DNA of 64,000 bases from Aureobasidium sp. EXF-3400 (Eukaryota; Ascomycota; Dothideomycetes; Dothideales; Saccotheciaceae): the NCBI GenBank assembly GCA_024195585.1, contig SWBL01000004.1, positions 62,001 to 126,000 of the forward strand, given 5' to 3'. Below the pieces are notes generated by a model. That model did not search any database. It worked only from the letters and a program-made list of their open reading frames with translations, and was not told the DNA's origin. Made by a program: the position numbers and the translations under genes. Shown one piece after another: positions 9,033 through 19,837 of this stretch (position 1 is the first letter of the stretch; each line of letters begins with the position of its first letter).

Positions 9033-10167
9033 CTATTGAGGGGGCTGGAAAGGGGTAACGAGCATTTCACTAAATCTGCAATGTGTGTCAGCATATCGTT
9101 TCTTTGTATAATCGTAACAGGAGCAGAACTCACTTCTCAAGCTTCTCCTTGCCTCTGACCTCCTCAACCAACAGAGGCATCTTGACGACGTTGAACTCAT
9201 CGTACAAATCCTCGATCTGCTCGAGATACTTCTTCTGCATCTTTCTTCTGGCATTGCACTGTTCGCAAGGGTTGTCCTCCTTGGGGAACAACAGCTGGTT
9301 GACAACAATAGCATGTGTGTCAATCTCATAGCTGTTCAACTCTTGGATCATTCTCTCCGTCTCGTACAGTGACAAGAACTCGGGAATGCACACACAGACA
9401 AAGGTGGTAAGGTCGGCATTCTTGAACTGAGTGTTGACCTCGCCAATGGTAGCGCGCAGGTCCTCCATCTTCTTAATGATGTCGTCGAGGTTTTGGCCGT
9501 TGGGGAGGCCGCCGCGGGCGCCGAGAATGCCGTTCAGCATGGGACCGAACTGGCCAGAGAGTTGGGAGATCTTGCCGAGGGCCTTCTCCATGACGGTGGG
9601 GAATTGGAGGAAGCGGAGAGTGTGGCCGGTGGGTGCTGTGTCGAAGATGATGACTTCGTAGCTGAGCGACTTGACTTGCTTGAGAACTTCGGCAAAGGAC
9701 ATGGCTTCATCGACACCAGGAATCTGTTTGTTTGGCATGGTTAGCAATGTTCTTCCTCTTGATCAGATACAGGCACTCACGCTGAAAGCAAGGTCCTGCA
9801 TCATGTTGCCCATGCCACCCAGACCAGACATGGCGTCCTGAGCCTCCTCACCGCCAGCATTGAGCATATCAGTGATAGAACCGTTGGGATCAATCTCCAT
9901 GGCGCTCAAGTTGTCGAAGCCATTGACCAGGCGGGCGTCCTTTCCAAACTTTTGGTTGAAGGCATCGGACAAGTTGTGTGCAGGGTCGGTCGAGATGAGA
10001 AGGACGTTCTTGCGGTGCTTTGCGAGTTGGATGGCCAGGGAACAGGAAGTCGTTGTCTTTCCGACACCACCCTTACCGCCGACAAAGATCCAGCGCAGCG
10101 ACTTTTGGTCGAGGATGTTCTGCAACGAGGGGGCCATGTCGTCGTCTGTGTTGATGAGGGCGGCCAT
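9033..10167 (-). CDS. GET3: GET3/ArsA-family ATPase for tail-anchored proteins
   Basis: Get3 is the cytosolic homodimeric ATPase that captures newly made tail-anchored membrane proteins and hands them to the Get1/Get2 receptor at the ER. Three exons (9781-10167, 9134-9723, 9033-9075) give 339 residues, the normal family length. Visible motifs are the deviant Walker [13 protein letters not shown] near residue 30, switch [13 protein letters not shown], the switch II region [10 protein letters not shown], and the zinc CxxC motif [10 protein letters not shown] that links the dimer. The C-terminus [12 protein letters not shown] is typical. Both introns have GTGAGT donors. The last exon supplies only 14 codons and is easily missed. 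ATG 10167 ([15 protein letters not shown]) fits the family start. Confidence 0.95.
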
Positions 10168-10699
10168 TTTGGTAGATCTGTGTTCTGTTATTCTACGCGA
10201 CTGAGTCTTTGACAAGTGTGCTTCCTCGCAGAAAGTGTAGATTGTGTAAAGACGTGGTGAATGCGGCAGATGATTGTTTCTTGGGAGAGGCTGGCTGGAA
10301 CATGCTCGAAAGCTGCCCTGCGGGGCACAAAGCATTGTCCATCATCGTCATGATATGCACAACAGCGTCAGAATCAGGCACAAATGTGAACAAATCTGGG
10401 TATCATTATTTTATGCATCCTTCTTGTAAGAACTCCAAAGCTCCTTCTTATGCTCCATCTACACCACAATACCATGCCGGACGCCATATAATCCATGCAT
10501 CTTGCTCAAGCGCTTTGGGCTTTTCATGGCCAGACTGCCTTCACGAGCGTTGTTGCTTGCTTGTTCCACGCGTAGTCACGTCCGCCGAAATCGACATGCC
10601 TTTCCTCTTGGAGCGTGTCGAGGCGTATGTTGACTCGTAAAGGCATGTTCAGAGGCCCTCAGCCATTTTTCCATCTCAGTTCCCGGCCCCTTTAATTCT
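10168..10699. promoter_or_regulatory. GET3 promoter and UTP15 3' flank
   Basis: About 530 bp lie between two minus-strand genes. It should contain the GET3 promoter and the UTP15 3' untranslated region. The plus-strand frame crossing it has no recognisable content. Confidence 0.4.
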
Positions 10700-12367
10700 T
10701 CATGCACCGGAGACGAGCAAGTCAAGCATACCCTGAGTCGAGTATGCTGCTTGTGCCAATTCTGAGCAGTGTCTGACCTTGCGGTGAAGCTGGCTCAAGA
10801 GGTCGTCAATCTCTGGTGAGTCCATAGTCTGCTCTGAGTAAAGGTCAAGGAGCAGCATGGCGACATCGCTGGTGAGCTTGATGTAACGAGGGTGACCGAT
10901 GTACTTGATGACCCAGCGGAGGATGGGCTGAAGAGATGTTTCATCACGACCCTTGAAGGCGGTGCGCATGGCAGATCTGTGGCGCAGAGCGGTAAGGAGA
11001 GTGAGCATGTTGGGGTTGTAGAATTTCTGCACTTAGTTAGTTCATGCAGCATGTATAGCATTTGTGCTGCTAAGACTTACGGTAGCCCCGAGAACCATAT
11101 CGACGGCCAGAGCATATTTGCCATTCCGTAGAGCAGACTCCCATTTTGACTGGTTTCTGATGTTTCCGCGCGCATTGCCATCGATGACGATATCGGCACC
11201 CTCTCCAGTAAAGTCACGACCACGCAGAGCCTTCTTGTCGCCTTGTCGCAGCTTCTTGGCCTTCTTTCTGTCGTACTCCTCGATGGTACCAGCAACCAAA
11301 GCTTGCATCTCCTTCTCCTTTTCTCTTGCTGCTGCCTTCTGTTCTCCTGATAGACGAGTTCGGACCGACAGCAGGCCAGACTGCATACCAACTGCGAGAT
11401 GTCTGTCTTCTCTAGTGGCACCAGCTCCAACAACGCTCAGCGAAAGAACAGGGCTAGGGTACTTGAAACCAGCCACGACGTTCCATGCTGACGTCTCAAA
11501 GACCTTGACGTGTCCGTCCAGACCACCACTGACAAGTCTTGTTCCGTTGTTTGCCAAGCAGAGCGATGTGACGGTCTTCTGGTGGTTCTTGATCAAGTGC
11601 AGAGGCTTTCCAGCGACCAGGTCCAGAACGCTGATCTGATTGTCGGCAGATGCAAGCACCTGTGTTCCTGAGGGCATGGGTAGGACGCTCTCAATGGCAG
11701 CAGCGTGCTTGAATGTCATGACGGCGCGCTTGGGTGCTCTTGAATCCCACAGACGAACAGTCTGGTCGTAACTACCAGAGACAAGCAGGTTGCTGCTCTG
11801 ACCAGGCATGAAGGCACCGCTGCGGACATAATCCTGGTGGCCTGAGAAGGTGGTGATGCTGGACTCGCTGGGCAAGTCCCATAGTCTGACCGTCTTGTCG
11901 TCACTACAACTCATGATGGAGGTGAGATCGTTCGGGTTCCATTTTGTGACCCAGACGGGCTGCTTGTGTTCCTTCCATGTCTTCAAAATAGCTCTTGACC
12001 CAGTATCGAATGCTTGGATAGCACCACTGTCTCCACCTGCAACAAGCACACGTCCATCGCGACGGATTTCTCCCGAATGCGCAATATCGTCGTATCCGAA
12101 TCGTGTGATGGTCTTCAGAAGTTTGCGTGTTTTTGACGAGAAAATCTGGATTCTGCTTCCAGAAGTGACGGCGAAAGTATCCGAAGGCGGCGTAACGAGC
12201 GGGTTCGTAGGCAATGGAGGAAACGAGATGTGCGTGATGGGGTTCGAATGCGGCGAGGGAACCAGTTGTTGTGATCTGAATCCTTTCCAGTAGCGCTGGT
12301 CAGCTGTGATGGCCTCGGGGCCAGCAGCCAGCTTGAGGGGCTGCAGAGATTGTACTTCGGCTGCCAT
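10700..12367 (-). CDS. UTP15: U3 snoRNP WD40 protein Utp15
   Basis: Utp15 is a subunit of the t-UTP/UtpA part of the small-subunit processome, acting in the nucleolus in rDNA transcription and 18S rRNA maturation. Exons 11081-12367 and 10700-11026 give 537 residues; the 54-nt intron has GTAAGT, CTAAC and CAG. WD40 repeats fill residues about 45-330, with clear repeat ends such as SCSDDKTVRLWDL, SGSYDQTVRLWDS and SGGLDGHVKVFET. A basic helical stretch (EEYDRKKAKKLRQGDKK) follows. The C-terminal domain (WESALRNGKYALAVDMVL then MLTLLTALRHRSAMRTAF) is diagnostic of Utp15 rather than of other WD40 proteins. ATG 12367 (MAAEVQSLQPLKL) is chosen because it begins the conserved N-terminal region. Confidence 0.93.
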
Positions 12368-13235
12368 TGTGTCGTTGCTATGTAATGTTCTTGTCGCGAA
12401 AAAGATGGCCGAAAGGTGGAGACGCTTTGGACTTTTTTCGAGATCCATCTTATCTTATCCATCTTCTATCGACGCACGGATCTATCAGCCGGGTGACCCC
12501 CTTGACACCGACAGAAGACAGTCGACGACGTGTAGCAGCAGCAACGCTGATAGCATTGTCTCGAGAATCGTGTAGAAGTCTTTCAGTCATATAGTGATAT
12601 TCGATTTTGGATTTTTGCATGCTAAAACCCAATAGTACGAGCATAGCAAGCTGAACATACCAAATTGGTTCTTTCCTCCAGCATCTGAGTCCAATCCGCT
12701 CTTTCACAAACCTGCCCTTAGACCGCATCCCTCCATATATGATTCATCCAGATTGTATGTGGCTCTCTGCATCCCTCACAAGAACAGAAGTAACGTAGAA
12801 CCCTCTATAATAGGTGCAAATGCAGCGTCCACGCTTGTACTATCTGCCATCCATACAACTTAAGCTGTCAGAGACACTCTGCGCATGACTTACCTCTGAT
12901 GTTCTACTTGCCGAAACACAAAGACACACGAAGGGTGGACATATATCACGAGACAGATCATGAGGAGAAAAGAAAAACGAGAAGCAAGAACCAAATCTGT
13001 TTCTGTCCATGGGTAAGCGCTCTCAATGATAAAAGGCCTGCCTTTTGCCCCAAACCCCCAAACATCGATAGTCTTGCCATGGTCTTTCTTGTAACAGGTA
13101 GGTCAAGCGGAAGAGACGGAAAAAGAAGGGAAACGACAACGATGCTGACTCTAGAACAGGCCCAGAGAAATGTACGAACGGCGTGTAAAGCTAGAAAACA
13201 TGACACTCAGAAGTCAGTCGTTTGACCGATAGATT
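12368..13235. other. UTP15 promoter and NOT3 3' flank
   Basis: About 870 bp lie between two minus-strand genes. It contains only short frames without recognisable content. Confidence 0.4.
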
Positions 13236-15320
13236 CTAGAGCTCATCTTCGAGGAACTTGTAGGCGAACTTGAAGTCACCCTTTCTACGGTTCATCCTGT
13301 TTGTCAAGTGTTAGGAGAAGAATAGTAATATTGACTTGCAGATGTTGACGTACCATGTGCTTTCGTAGTCGAAGAAACGATACGTTCCTTGTTCATATTC
13401 CTCGGTGATGTTCTTGGGCTCTTCGTGTCGTTGGAACCAAGTTTGGTACTGCTTGTGGAAGCGCCAACTTTGGCTCTTCAATGCCTTTGCTGCCAGATAC
13501 TGCTGGTAAGTGCCTTGGCGGTAATAAAAGGCGTAGAACAATGTGTCCGTTTCAATTCTGCTGTACAGTCGCGGGTCGTCAAACACGGGAAGAGGCTCTT
13601 GAGGGTAGTGAGCCGGTGTGTAAGCGTAGGGCGATGCTGGCTTGTAGTGGTAAGGCTTTTCCGCATCCATTGGTGTAGGCATACTGCTCCGGGACAAAGA
13701 GAGCAGGTGATCCTCGGGCATTGGAGGATTCGCCGAAAGAGCCCGCTGCTTTGTGGTGGTGAAAGACTCGAGCAGATCGCTTAAGCTTGCCGGTAGGTGA
13801 TAATATGACACGTCTTCCTGCTCTTCCTCCTCTTCTTGTTGTTGCTGCTGCTGAGGCTGTTTTTGTTGTCTAGAAGACTCGCCATTCGTAAGAGCAACAC
13901 CAGAATCCTGCGATGGTTGTTGTGCTTGCTTCGCGCTCTTCTTGGCCTTGGGCTCCGGGGCAGGTGGAGCGGGCTCTTGAGCGGGCGAAGGCGTCTTCGC
14001 CGGAGGTTCCTGTGGTTTCGCGGGTTGAGGTGGCGGCGGTTGTGCAGGCGAGGGTTGGTGGGTGACTGGCTGTGAAGGTGTTGGGGCGGGAGAGGCAGTC
14101 GAGCTGGGTCGGGCAGTCGCGGCGGTAGCGCCTGGCGGCGGCGGAAGAGGAGCAATGCCAACACCGCTCTTGTCGCTCGCAGCAGCGGCAGCGGCAGCCG
14201 AAGCATACTTAAGAGTCTGGCCAGTGGGAATATTCGGCAGGGGAGCGGGCTTCATGCCCGGCGGCGCGCTGCCATTCACGCTACTCGGTGTTGAAGCATG
14301 CAATGTAGCCAAGGCAGGTAAAGGCGACTTGAGCTGTATGGACGGCCGCCTGGGCTGGGCGCTGGGGATATCGACTGAGGACTGCTTGGTGAGCTTCGCC
14401 GGTGTAGACTGCGCGACCTTCGTGGCCGGCTCTGGGAGGTCGGGCGTATCGTCGTGTTGTGATTGGTTGTCTTGCGATGATACGCGATCGTCGTCGTTCT
14501 GCAAGCCAAACATTTGCTCGTCGGCATCGAGATTCAAGTCGTCGTAGATGGTGTCGTCTTCCATGAAGTCGACCTCCTGGTTGTTCTCGACATAGTACTT
14601 GATGCCCTCTTCGATGTCCTTGACTTGGTCGGTGTCCACGCCGCCGTTCTCAAGTGATCGTAGTAATAGCTCGAGCTTCCCTTGGTGCCATTTATGTCGT
14701 TCAGCCATTCGTTCCAGCTCTGCTATCCGGTCGGCCTTGGCTGTGTCCTTCTTGCCCTTCTTCATATTCGCTTGTAGCGTTTCCGCCTCGGCTTCTGTGA
14801 CCTCAATCTGTCTTTCCAGCTCTTCGACCATGTTCCCCAAGAAGTCGCATATCTCCAATTTCTCTTTCTCTTTCGGATCGAGCTTTGCGGCGGCTGATAG
14901 TCCTTCTTTGGAGAAGGCTTTTGTCTTCATTTCCTTTTCGACGGCCTTGAACTTTTCCATTTGCTTTGGCATGCGTTAGCGGCAACCGTGAGTATGTCAG
15001 GATAGCTCTCATTACCGTCTCGATCAGCTTGCGCTGATCCAGCAATGGTTTCTTGTCCTTGATATCATTTTGGGCGGCCCATGCTTTGATCTGGTCTCGC
15101 GATCTTTGTAGCTTCTTGATTTCCTTTTTCAAATTGTCCTCGAGCTTCTCCTTCTGCGAGGGATTCGTCGATTGTTGTAGCTTGTCGTAGATGCCCTCGA
15201 ATGCTTGCACACCTTCGGCCACTCGTTTGAATGTCTGTCGCAAGTCAACAGCCGTGTCATTCGTTTGCGCATTGCGTCGCGCACCTTGTCAATCTCTTGC
15301 TGTAGCTTTCGTTGCGCCAT
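13236..15320 (-). CDS. NOT3: CCR4-NOT complex subunit Not3/Not5
   Basis: This is a structural and regulatory subunit of the CCR4-NOT deadenylase complex, which shortens mRNA poly(A) tails and tunes transcription. Four exons (15285-15320, 15016-15234, 13354-14963, 13236-13296) give 641 residues. The N-terminus (MAQRKLQQEIDK, TFKRVAEGVQAFE) is the Not3/5 coiled-coil domain, about residues 1-235. The central 270 residues are low complexity: Pro/Ala-rich, then a Gln run turning into Glu (QQKQPQQQQQQEEEEEQE). The C-terminus (LFYAFYYRQGTYQQYLAAKA ... TYRFFDYESTWMNRRKGDF) is the NOT box that pairs with Not2. The final exon encodes only the last 20 residues. Fungi often have one protein covering both yeast Not3 and Not5, so the symbol is by domain. 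Confidence 0.93.
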
Positions 15321-15747
15321 TGTTGGTTATGTAGCCCCCGTGGGTGGGCTTGGTGGGAGGGTGGACTGAGAGGATGGCGAAGCAATTCGGCGTCGCTTCG
15401 GAGGGGGAATGTCGAAACCAGAGAAACGATGCGGCAGCTCTCCATCAACTCGGAGCGATGGACAAGTTGACACAAACGGAGACGAGTCGAGATGCGGATT
15501 GTGCTTTGTGCGACTGTGAATGTCGCAACTGAGCAGCGTTGGTTGCCGTCGTTCGCTCGTCTGCCAAGCAATTACCCAGGTCGACTTTACGTGCGTTTCG
15601 TTTGTACCGTTTGACTTTATCGAAACACTTCAAACCCACCAAGTAATCCCAATTTATCCAAAGAGAGAAGCACAAGGTAGATCAGTTCGTGTTGTATCGC
15701 TGCCATTTCTTGGTCTCTATCTTCCTTTTTCGTATCCAACCAACACC
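15321..15747. promoter_or_regulatory. Divergent promoter between NOT3 and DTD1
   Basis: The 427 bp separate start codons on opposite strands, so both promoters are here. No motif is assigned. Confidence 0.5.
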
Positions 15748-16493
15748 ATGAGAAGTACGAATGTCAACTACCTTGTTTCCTTCAGCCATCATATTGATTC
15801 CCTTCAGCTGTGATTCAACGGGTGAAATCAGCCTCAGTCACGGTAGATGGCCAGCTTATCTCAACTATCGGCAAAGGCTTGCTCGTACTAGCTGCCATTG
15901 GCAAGGATGACACTCAAAAGGAGGTTGAGTCCATGGCCAACAAGATCCTAAAAGCAAAGCTGTGGGACAGTGATGAAGGCGGCAAATGGAAATGGGGCGT
16001 CAAGGATATTGAAGGGGAAGTTCTCTGTGGTATGTATAGCTTGGCCTATGAGCAACCATCTTCTCTGACCTGTGTGCAGTATCACAATTTACACTTCTTG
16101 CATCTGTCAAGAAAGGCAACAAACCCGACTTCCACAAGTCTGCCAATGGAGAAAAGGCAAAGGAGCTTTACGACCAGTTCTTCAAGAAAGTACAAGCTCT
16201 GTATCAAGCAGACAGAGTGAAAGATGGTGTTTTCCAAGCCATGATGGACGTAGCTCTAGTCAACGATGGACCGGTAGGTGTAGATTATACGTGCGAAGAC
16301 GGCGCGGTAAATACCTTGACTTCTGCCAACGTACTCGATGCTGACACGAGTTTGGTGACAGGTCACTATCCAGATAGATACGGACCCCCCCAAGATGGAC
16401 AACCCTACCAGCTTCGACCTCCCTGGTGATCCTCTCACCCACAAGGGAAAGGTGCAGACAACATTCGAGCTTCCGGCTTCGCTCCTGGAATAG
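15748..16493 (+). CDS. DTD1: D-aminoacyl-tRNA deacylase (Dtd1)
   Basis: Dtd1 hydrolyses D-amino acids wrongly attached to tRNA, and also glycyl-tRNA(Ala), keeping D-residues out of protein. The gene is small but has four exons: 15748-15754, 15808-16029, 16080-16273 and 16362-16493, giving 184 residues. Exon 1 encodes only MR and one base. Splicing produces MRTVIQRVKSASV, the invariant family N-terminus. The catalytic signature SQFTLLAS is split by intron 2, and the cross-subunit motif NDGPVTI is split by intron 3. The C-terminal part (FELPASLLE) is slightly longer than in bacteria. It is divergently transcribed from NOT3. Confidence 0.92.
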
Positions 16494-16908
16494 TCAACCT
16501 GGCTTAGCACTTATCCTGCATGCCTCCCTTTTCTCGAAGCCTTGACTGCTAGGCGGAGCTTTCCTTTCACAACCATGATACCATTTTACACAGGATAGAC
16601 TCTTTCAGAGACACTTCACATAGAAACACGACCAGATAGAGAATGTCGTCTGCTTTTTCATATCCTTATCTTCAACAGAGAGTGCTTGCGGTCAAGGGTC
16701 TGATATAGAAATCCGGAAGAGGCAATCTTGGTGTTGATCGGCCAATGTGGGGTACAGCATCTAGCGCATAGAAGGTCCTAGAAGCCATCAACAGCAACAT
16801 CTTTCACTTCGAGCATCTACTCTACCTTGACTTTCTACTTGTCGCATAATACGTTCCTCTACTTGAATACCTCCGTTGTCTTTTGCTCGTATACGTACTC
16901 GATTGAAA
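16494..16908. other. Intergenic, CPR6 promoter
   Basis: About 415 bp lie between two plus-strand genes. It holds the DTD1 3' region and the promoter of the cyclophilin gene. No other gene is seen. Confidence 0.45.
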
Positions 16909-18127
16909 ATGGCAGAGACCAAGCGTAGCCGTGTCTTCTTCGACATCAACATTGGCAAGACCAGTGCTGGCCGTGTCACTTTTGAGCTGGTACCATCTTT
17001 CACTGCTTCTGGTTGGGGTCGTATGAAACTGACTTGGATCACAGTACAACGATGTCGTTCCCAAGACTGCTGAGAACTTCCGCGCATTGTGTACTGGTGA
17101 GAAAGGCCAAGGGAAGAATGGCAAGCCTCTCCACTACAAGGGCTCTTCTTTCCACCGCGTCATCAAGTCCTTCATGATCCAGGGTGGTGACTTCACTGCT
17201 GGCAATGGAACTGGCGGTGAGAGTATCTACGGAGAGAAGTTCGAGGACGAGAACTTTGAGCTCAAGCACGAGAAGCCTTTCTTGTTGAGCATGGCCAATG
17301 CTGGTCCAGGTATGTTGCATGCTCACCGGACTTCACAGATTCACCTGCTGACCATTCTCCAAGGTACCAACGGATCCCAATTCTTCGTTACCACCGTTCC
17401 CACTCCCCACCTTGACGGAAAGCACGTTGTCTACGGTGAGGTCCTCGGCGGTAAGAGCATCATTCGCACCATCGAGAACACACCTACTAGTTCCAACGAT
17501 AAGCCCAACAAAGACTGCACCATCGTCGACTGCGGTGAGCTCACTGGTGAGGAGTACGAGAAGGCTGCCCAGAAGGTCCCCGACAGCACAGGAGACCCAT
17601 ACGAAGACTTCCCCGAGGACCAGGGCGAGGATATCCCTGGACTCGAGATTGTCAAGATTGCCAACGACCTGAAGACCAGAGGAACCGACGCTTTCAAGAA
17701 GGGAGATATCGCTCTCGGTCTCGCCAAGTACCAGAAGGGTCTGAGATACCTACACGAATACCCCGAGCCCCTCGAGAACGACCCTCCAGAGCTTGGTCCT
17801 GCTTTAGCCTCGCTCAGAATTGCTCTCCACTCCAACAGCGCTCTTTTGCAGCTGAAGCTCAACGAGTTCGCTGATGCCGAGAAGTCTGCTACCAACGCCA
17901 TCGCAGTCCCTCAGATCAAGGCGCCGGAAAAGGGCAAGGCCCTTTACCGCCGCGCTCTGGCAAGAAAGGGCCTGAAGAACGAGGAGGACGCTGTTGCCGA
18001 CTTGGAAGAGGCACTCAAGTTCGTTCCCGAAGACGCAGCAGTCAAGAACGAGCTCGCCGCCGTCAAGAAGGCCGCTACAGACAGAGCAAAGAAGGAGAAG
18101 GCTGCATACAGCAAGTTCTTCGCATAG
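16909..18127 (+). CDS. CPR6: Cyclophilin-40 type peptidyl-prolyl isomerase with TPR domain
   Basis: Cyp40/Cpr6 is an Hsp90 co-chaperone: a cyclophilin PPIase domain followed by a TPR domain that binds the Hsp90 MEEVD tail. Exons 16909-16989, 17045-17309 and 17364-18127 give 369 residues. The cyclophilin domain (about 1-170) shows [20 protein letters not shown], the catalytic [16 protein letters not shown] (Arg and Phe of the active site), and [20 protein letters not shown]. The TPR part (about 215-365) shows paired helices such as [19 protein letters not shown] and [19 protein letters not shown]. The C-terminus is Lys-rich ([12 protein letters not shown]), as in Cpr6. The start ATG 16909 gives [11 protein letters not shown], as expected. 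Confidence 0.95.
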
Positions 18128-19837
18128 AGCATTTACACGACATCACGACCACCAGACGTTACAAAAAGCAAGCAAGTAAAGGGGAGGCATTTTGTGTATC
18201 ACGGAAAAGGAAGGACAGCAGGAGTTATGGGCAGCATAGCATAGCATAGCCGACCTTTTCTTGTCTCCAAACAAATCGATTTCATTCTTGTACCTCTCTT
18301 GTGCTCCGACCTTTTCTGTGTAACTTGCGATTCAGCGCAGCTTCTTCGTCTCATAGACTTCAGCTCTGTGTCAACGACCTAGCGAGCTTTGATGCTGTTT
18401 ACATAAACATATAAACATGCCGTGTCGCGACCAAGTCAGTGCGCAGAACGCAGCCGTGGTGGACCTCGCATTGAGAAACTCTACAGCACCTGGCTTTATG
18501 ATTCAGCAGGATATAAGCAGATCCTTGACTCGGTAACAGCGGCCCGGCAATTGATGGCACAGCGCTAGAGGGGAGGACAAAAAAGGCAGTCCCGAGCATC
18601 GGGTTCTTCTCCCCTATCTCAAACCCCCAAATCAATCACCGTCGTCCAACCGATTGCGGCGTTCGAGATTTCGTGCCTCTGTCATTTCCTGCTATTATTG
18701 CTCGCTTAACCGATAGCTGTCTTGGATGATCTTTCTTCGGGACGCCGCCGCGGGGTTTGTGCCTTTTGAAAATGGCTCTGCTAAATGGCTCCTCTTATCT
18801 TTCTCTTTGCATGACATCGCCGCTTCCTCCTGCAAGTCTAGCAAAAGTCAGATAAGCGTGGCACTGCATGGTTACAGCATGAGCCAAACACGAAACGTAG
18901 TGGTAGCTTTTGCTGAAGAAAGCAAAATCGCATGGCACCGATAACTCGCGCGCGTGTCACGAGGCAGGTCGTGGAGAAACAAGTCTACGATCAGCTGTCA
19001 AACCAATGGAACCATTGCTCAATCGCTGTCAATCCAGCCGCATCTGGATCTGTGCGCCCATCTCTTTCCAATTTCCGGGAAACCTCAGCCAAAACCGCCG
19101 AGGATGAGAACTGAGGACACTTTTGACGTTCCAAACACGACCAATGAAGATGCTCGTCTCCCCACGTTCCATTGCGCCTTGGTTGGTTCGCGACACACTG
19201 CATGTTGTGACGTTTCTTTCCTCATCTCTCTCTTCTCTCCTTGACTGAGCATGACAACTGCTTCTGGGAGCCCCAGCAGCCAAAGGATTCCACACACCTC
19301 TGCTTGACAATCGATAAACCCGTAGGATGCCAAGCAAACTAAGGTTTGTATCCTGCCAAATGTGGCGCTTTAGTATGCCGGCCAGAGAAACGACCCCCTT
19401 CTCCCTTATCGGCGCGTTTGCTGGCAAGCAATGTAGACACTCCCCACTCTCCGATAAAACCCTTAGCGGAGCCGTGGATCCCATTATTCAGTGCTACCAT
19501 TGAATTTCCAATGTTACGGTAGTGTTTGTCTCTCTCTCATTTCTGTTCCTGTTTTTCTTATCAAGCAGAGAATTTGTTTTTCTTCTTTCTCGTGTTTTCC
19601 AGTCATACACTCCTTTACACTTCAAGCCTCTGGAAACGCTTGTCTTGGTTGATACTGGCGTCGAGATCGCTTCGAAGGATTTATGTTTCAGCATCCTCTG
19701 ACGCGATCTGAAGAGACCCCCCCGGAGACCCTCGTCCGAGTCAGCTAACCCACACACCCTTCTGTTCCGGACCATCCCATGCCGTCATAGGTATTCAGTC
19801 TTCTACTTGCTCGTTCTCATTGATATATATTCGAGAG
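18128..19837. other. Long intergenic region upstream of the atypical kinase
   Basis: About 1.7 kb without a supportable gene. The minus-strand frame 19029-19484 has no recognisable content. The 3' end (19530-19700) is rich in T and C runs, like a long 5' leader or core promoter of the kinase gene. Confidence 0.4.
18233..18250. repeat. Short tandem repeat (AGCAT) of about 3.5 units
   Basis: The unit agcat is repeated from 18233 to 18250 in the 3' flank of CPR6. It is a minor simple repeat with no evident role. Confidence 0.6.

Noticed and set aside
9493..9744. Plus-strand open frame antisense to GET3
   Set aside because: It is a shadow of the conserved GET3 exon 2, and all family motifs are on the minus strand.
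13836..14547. Plus-strand Leu/Arg- and Ala/Gly-rich frames opposite NOT3
   Set aside because: They are complements of the Pro/Ala/Gln low-complexity part of NOT3 and mirror its composition.
19029..19484. Minus-strand open frame of 151 residues
   Set aside because: No motif, no homology that I recognise, composition like non-coding DNA, and no matching splice structure.
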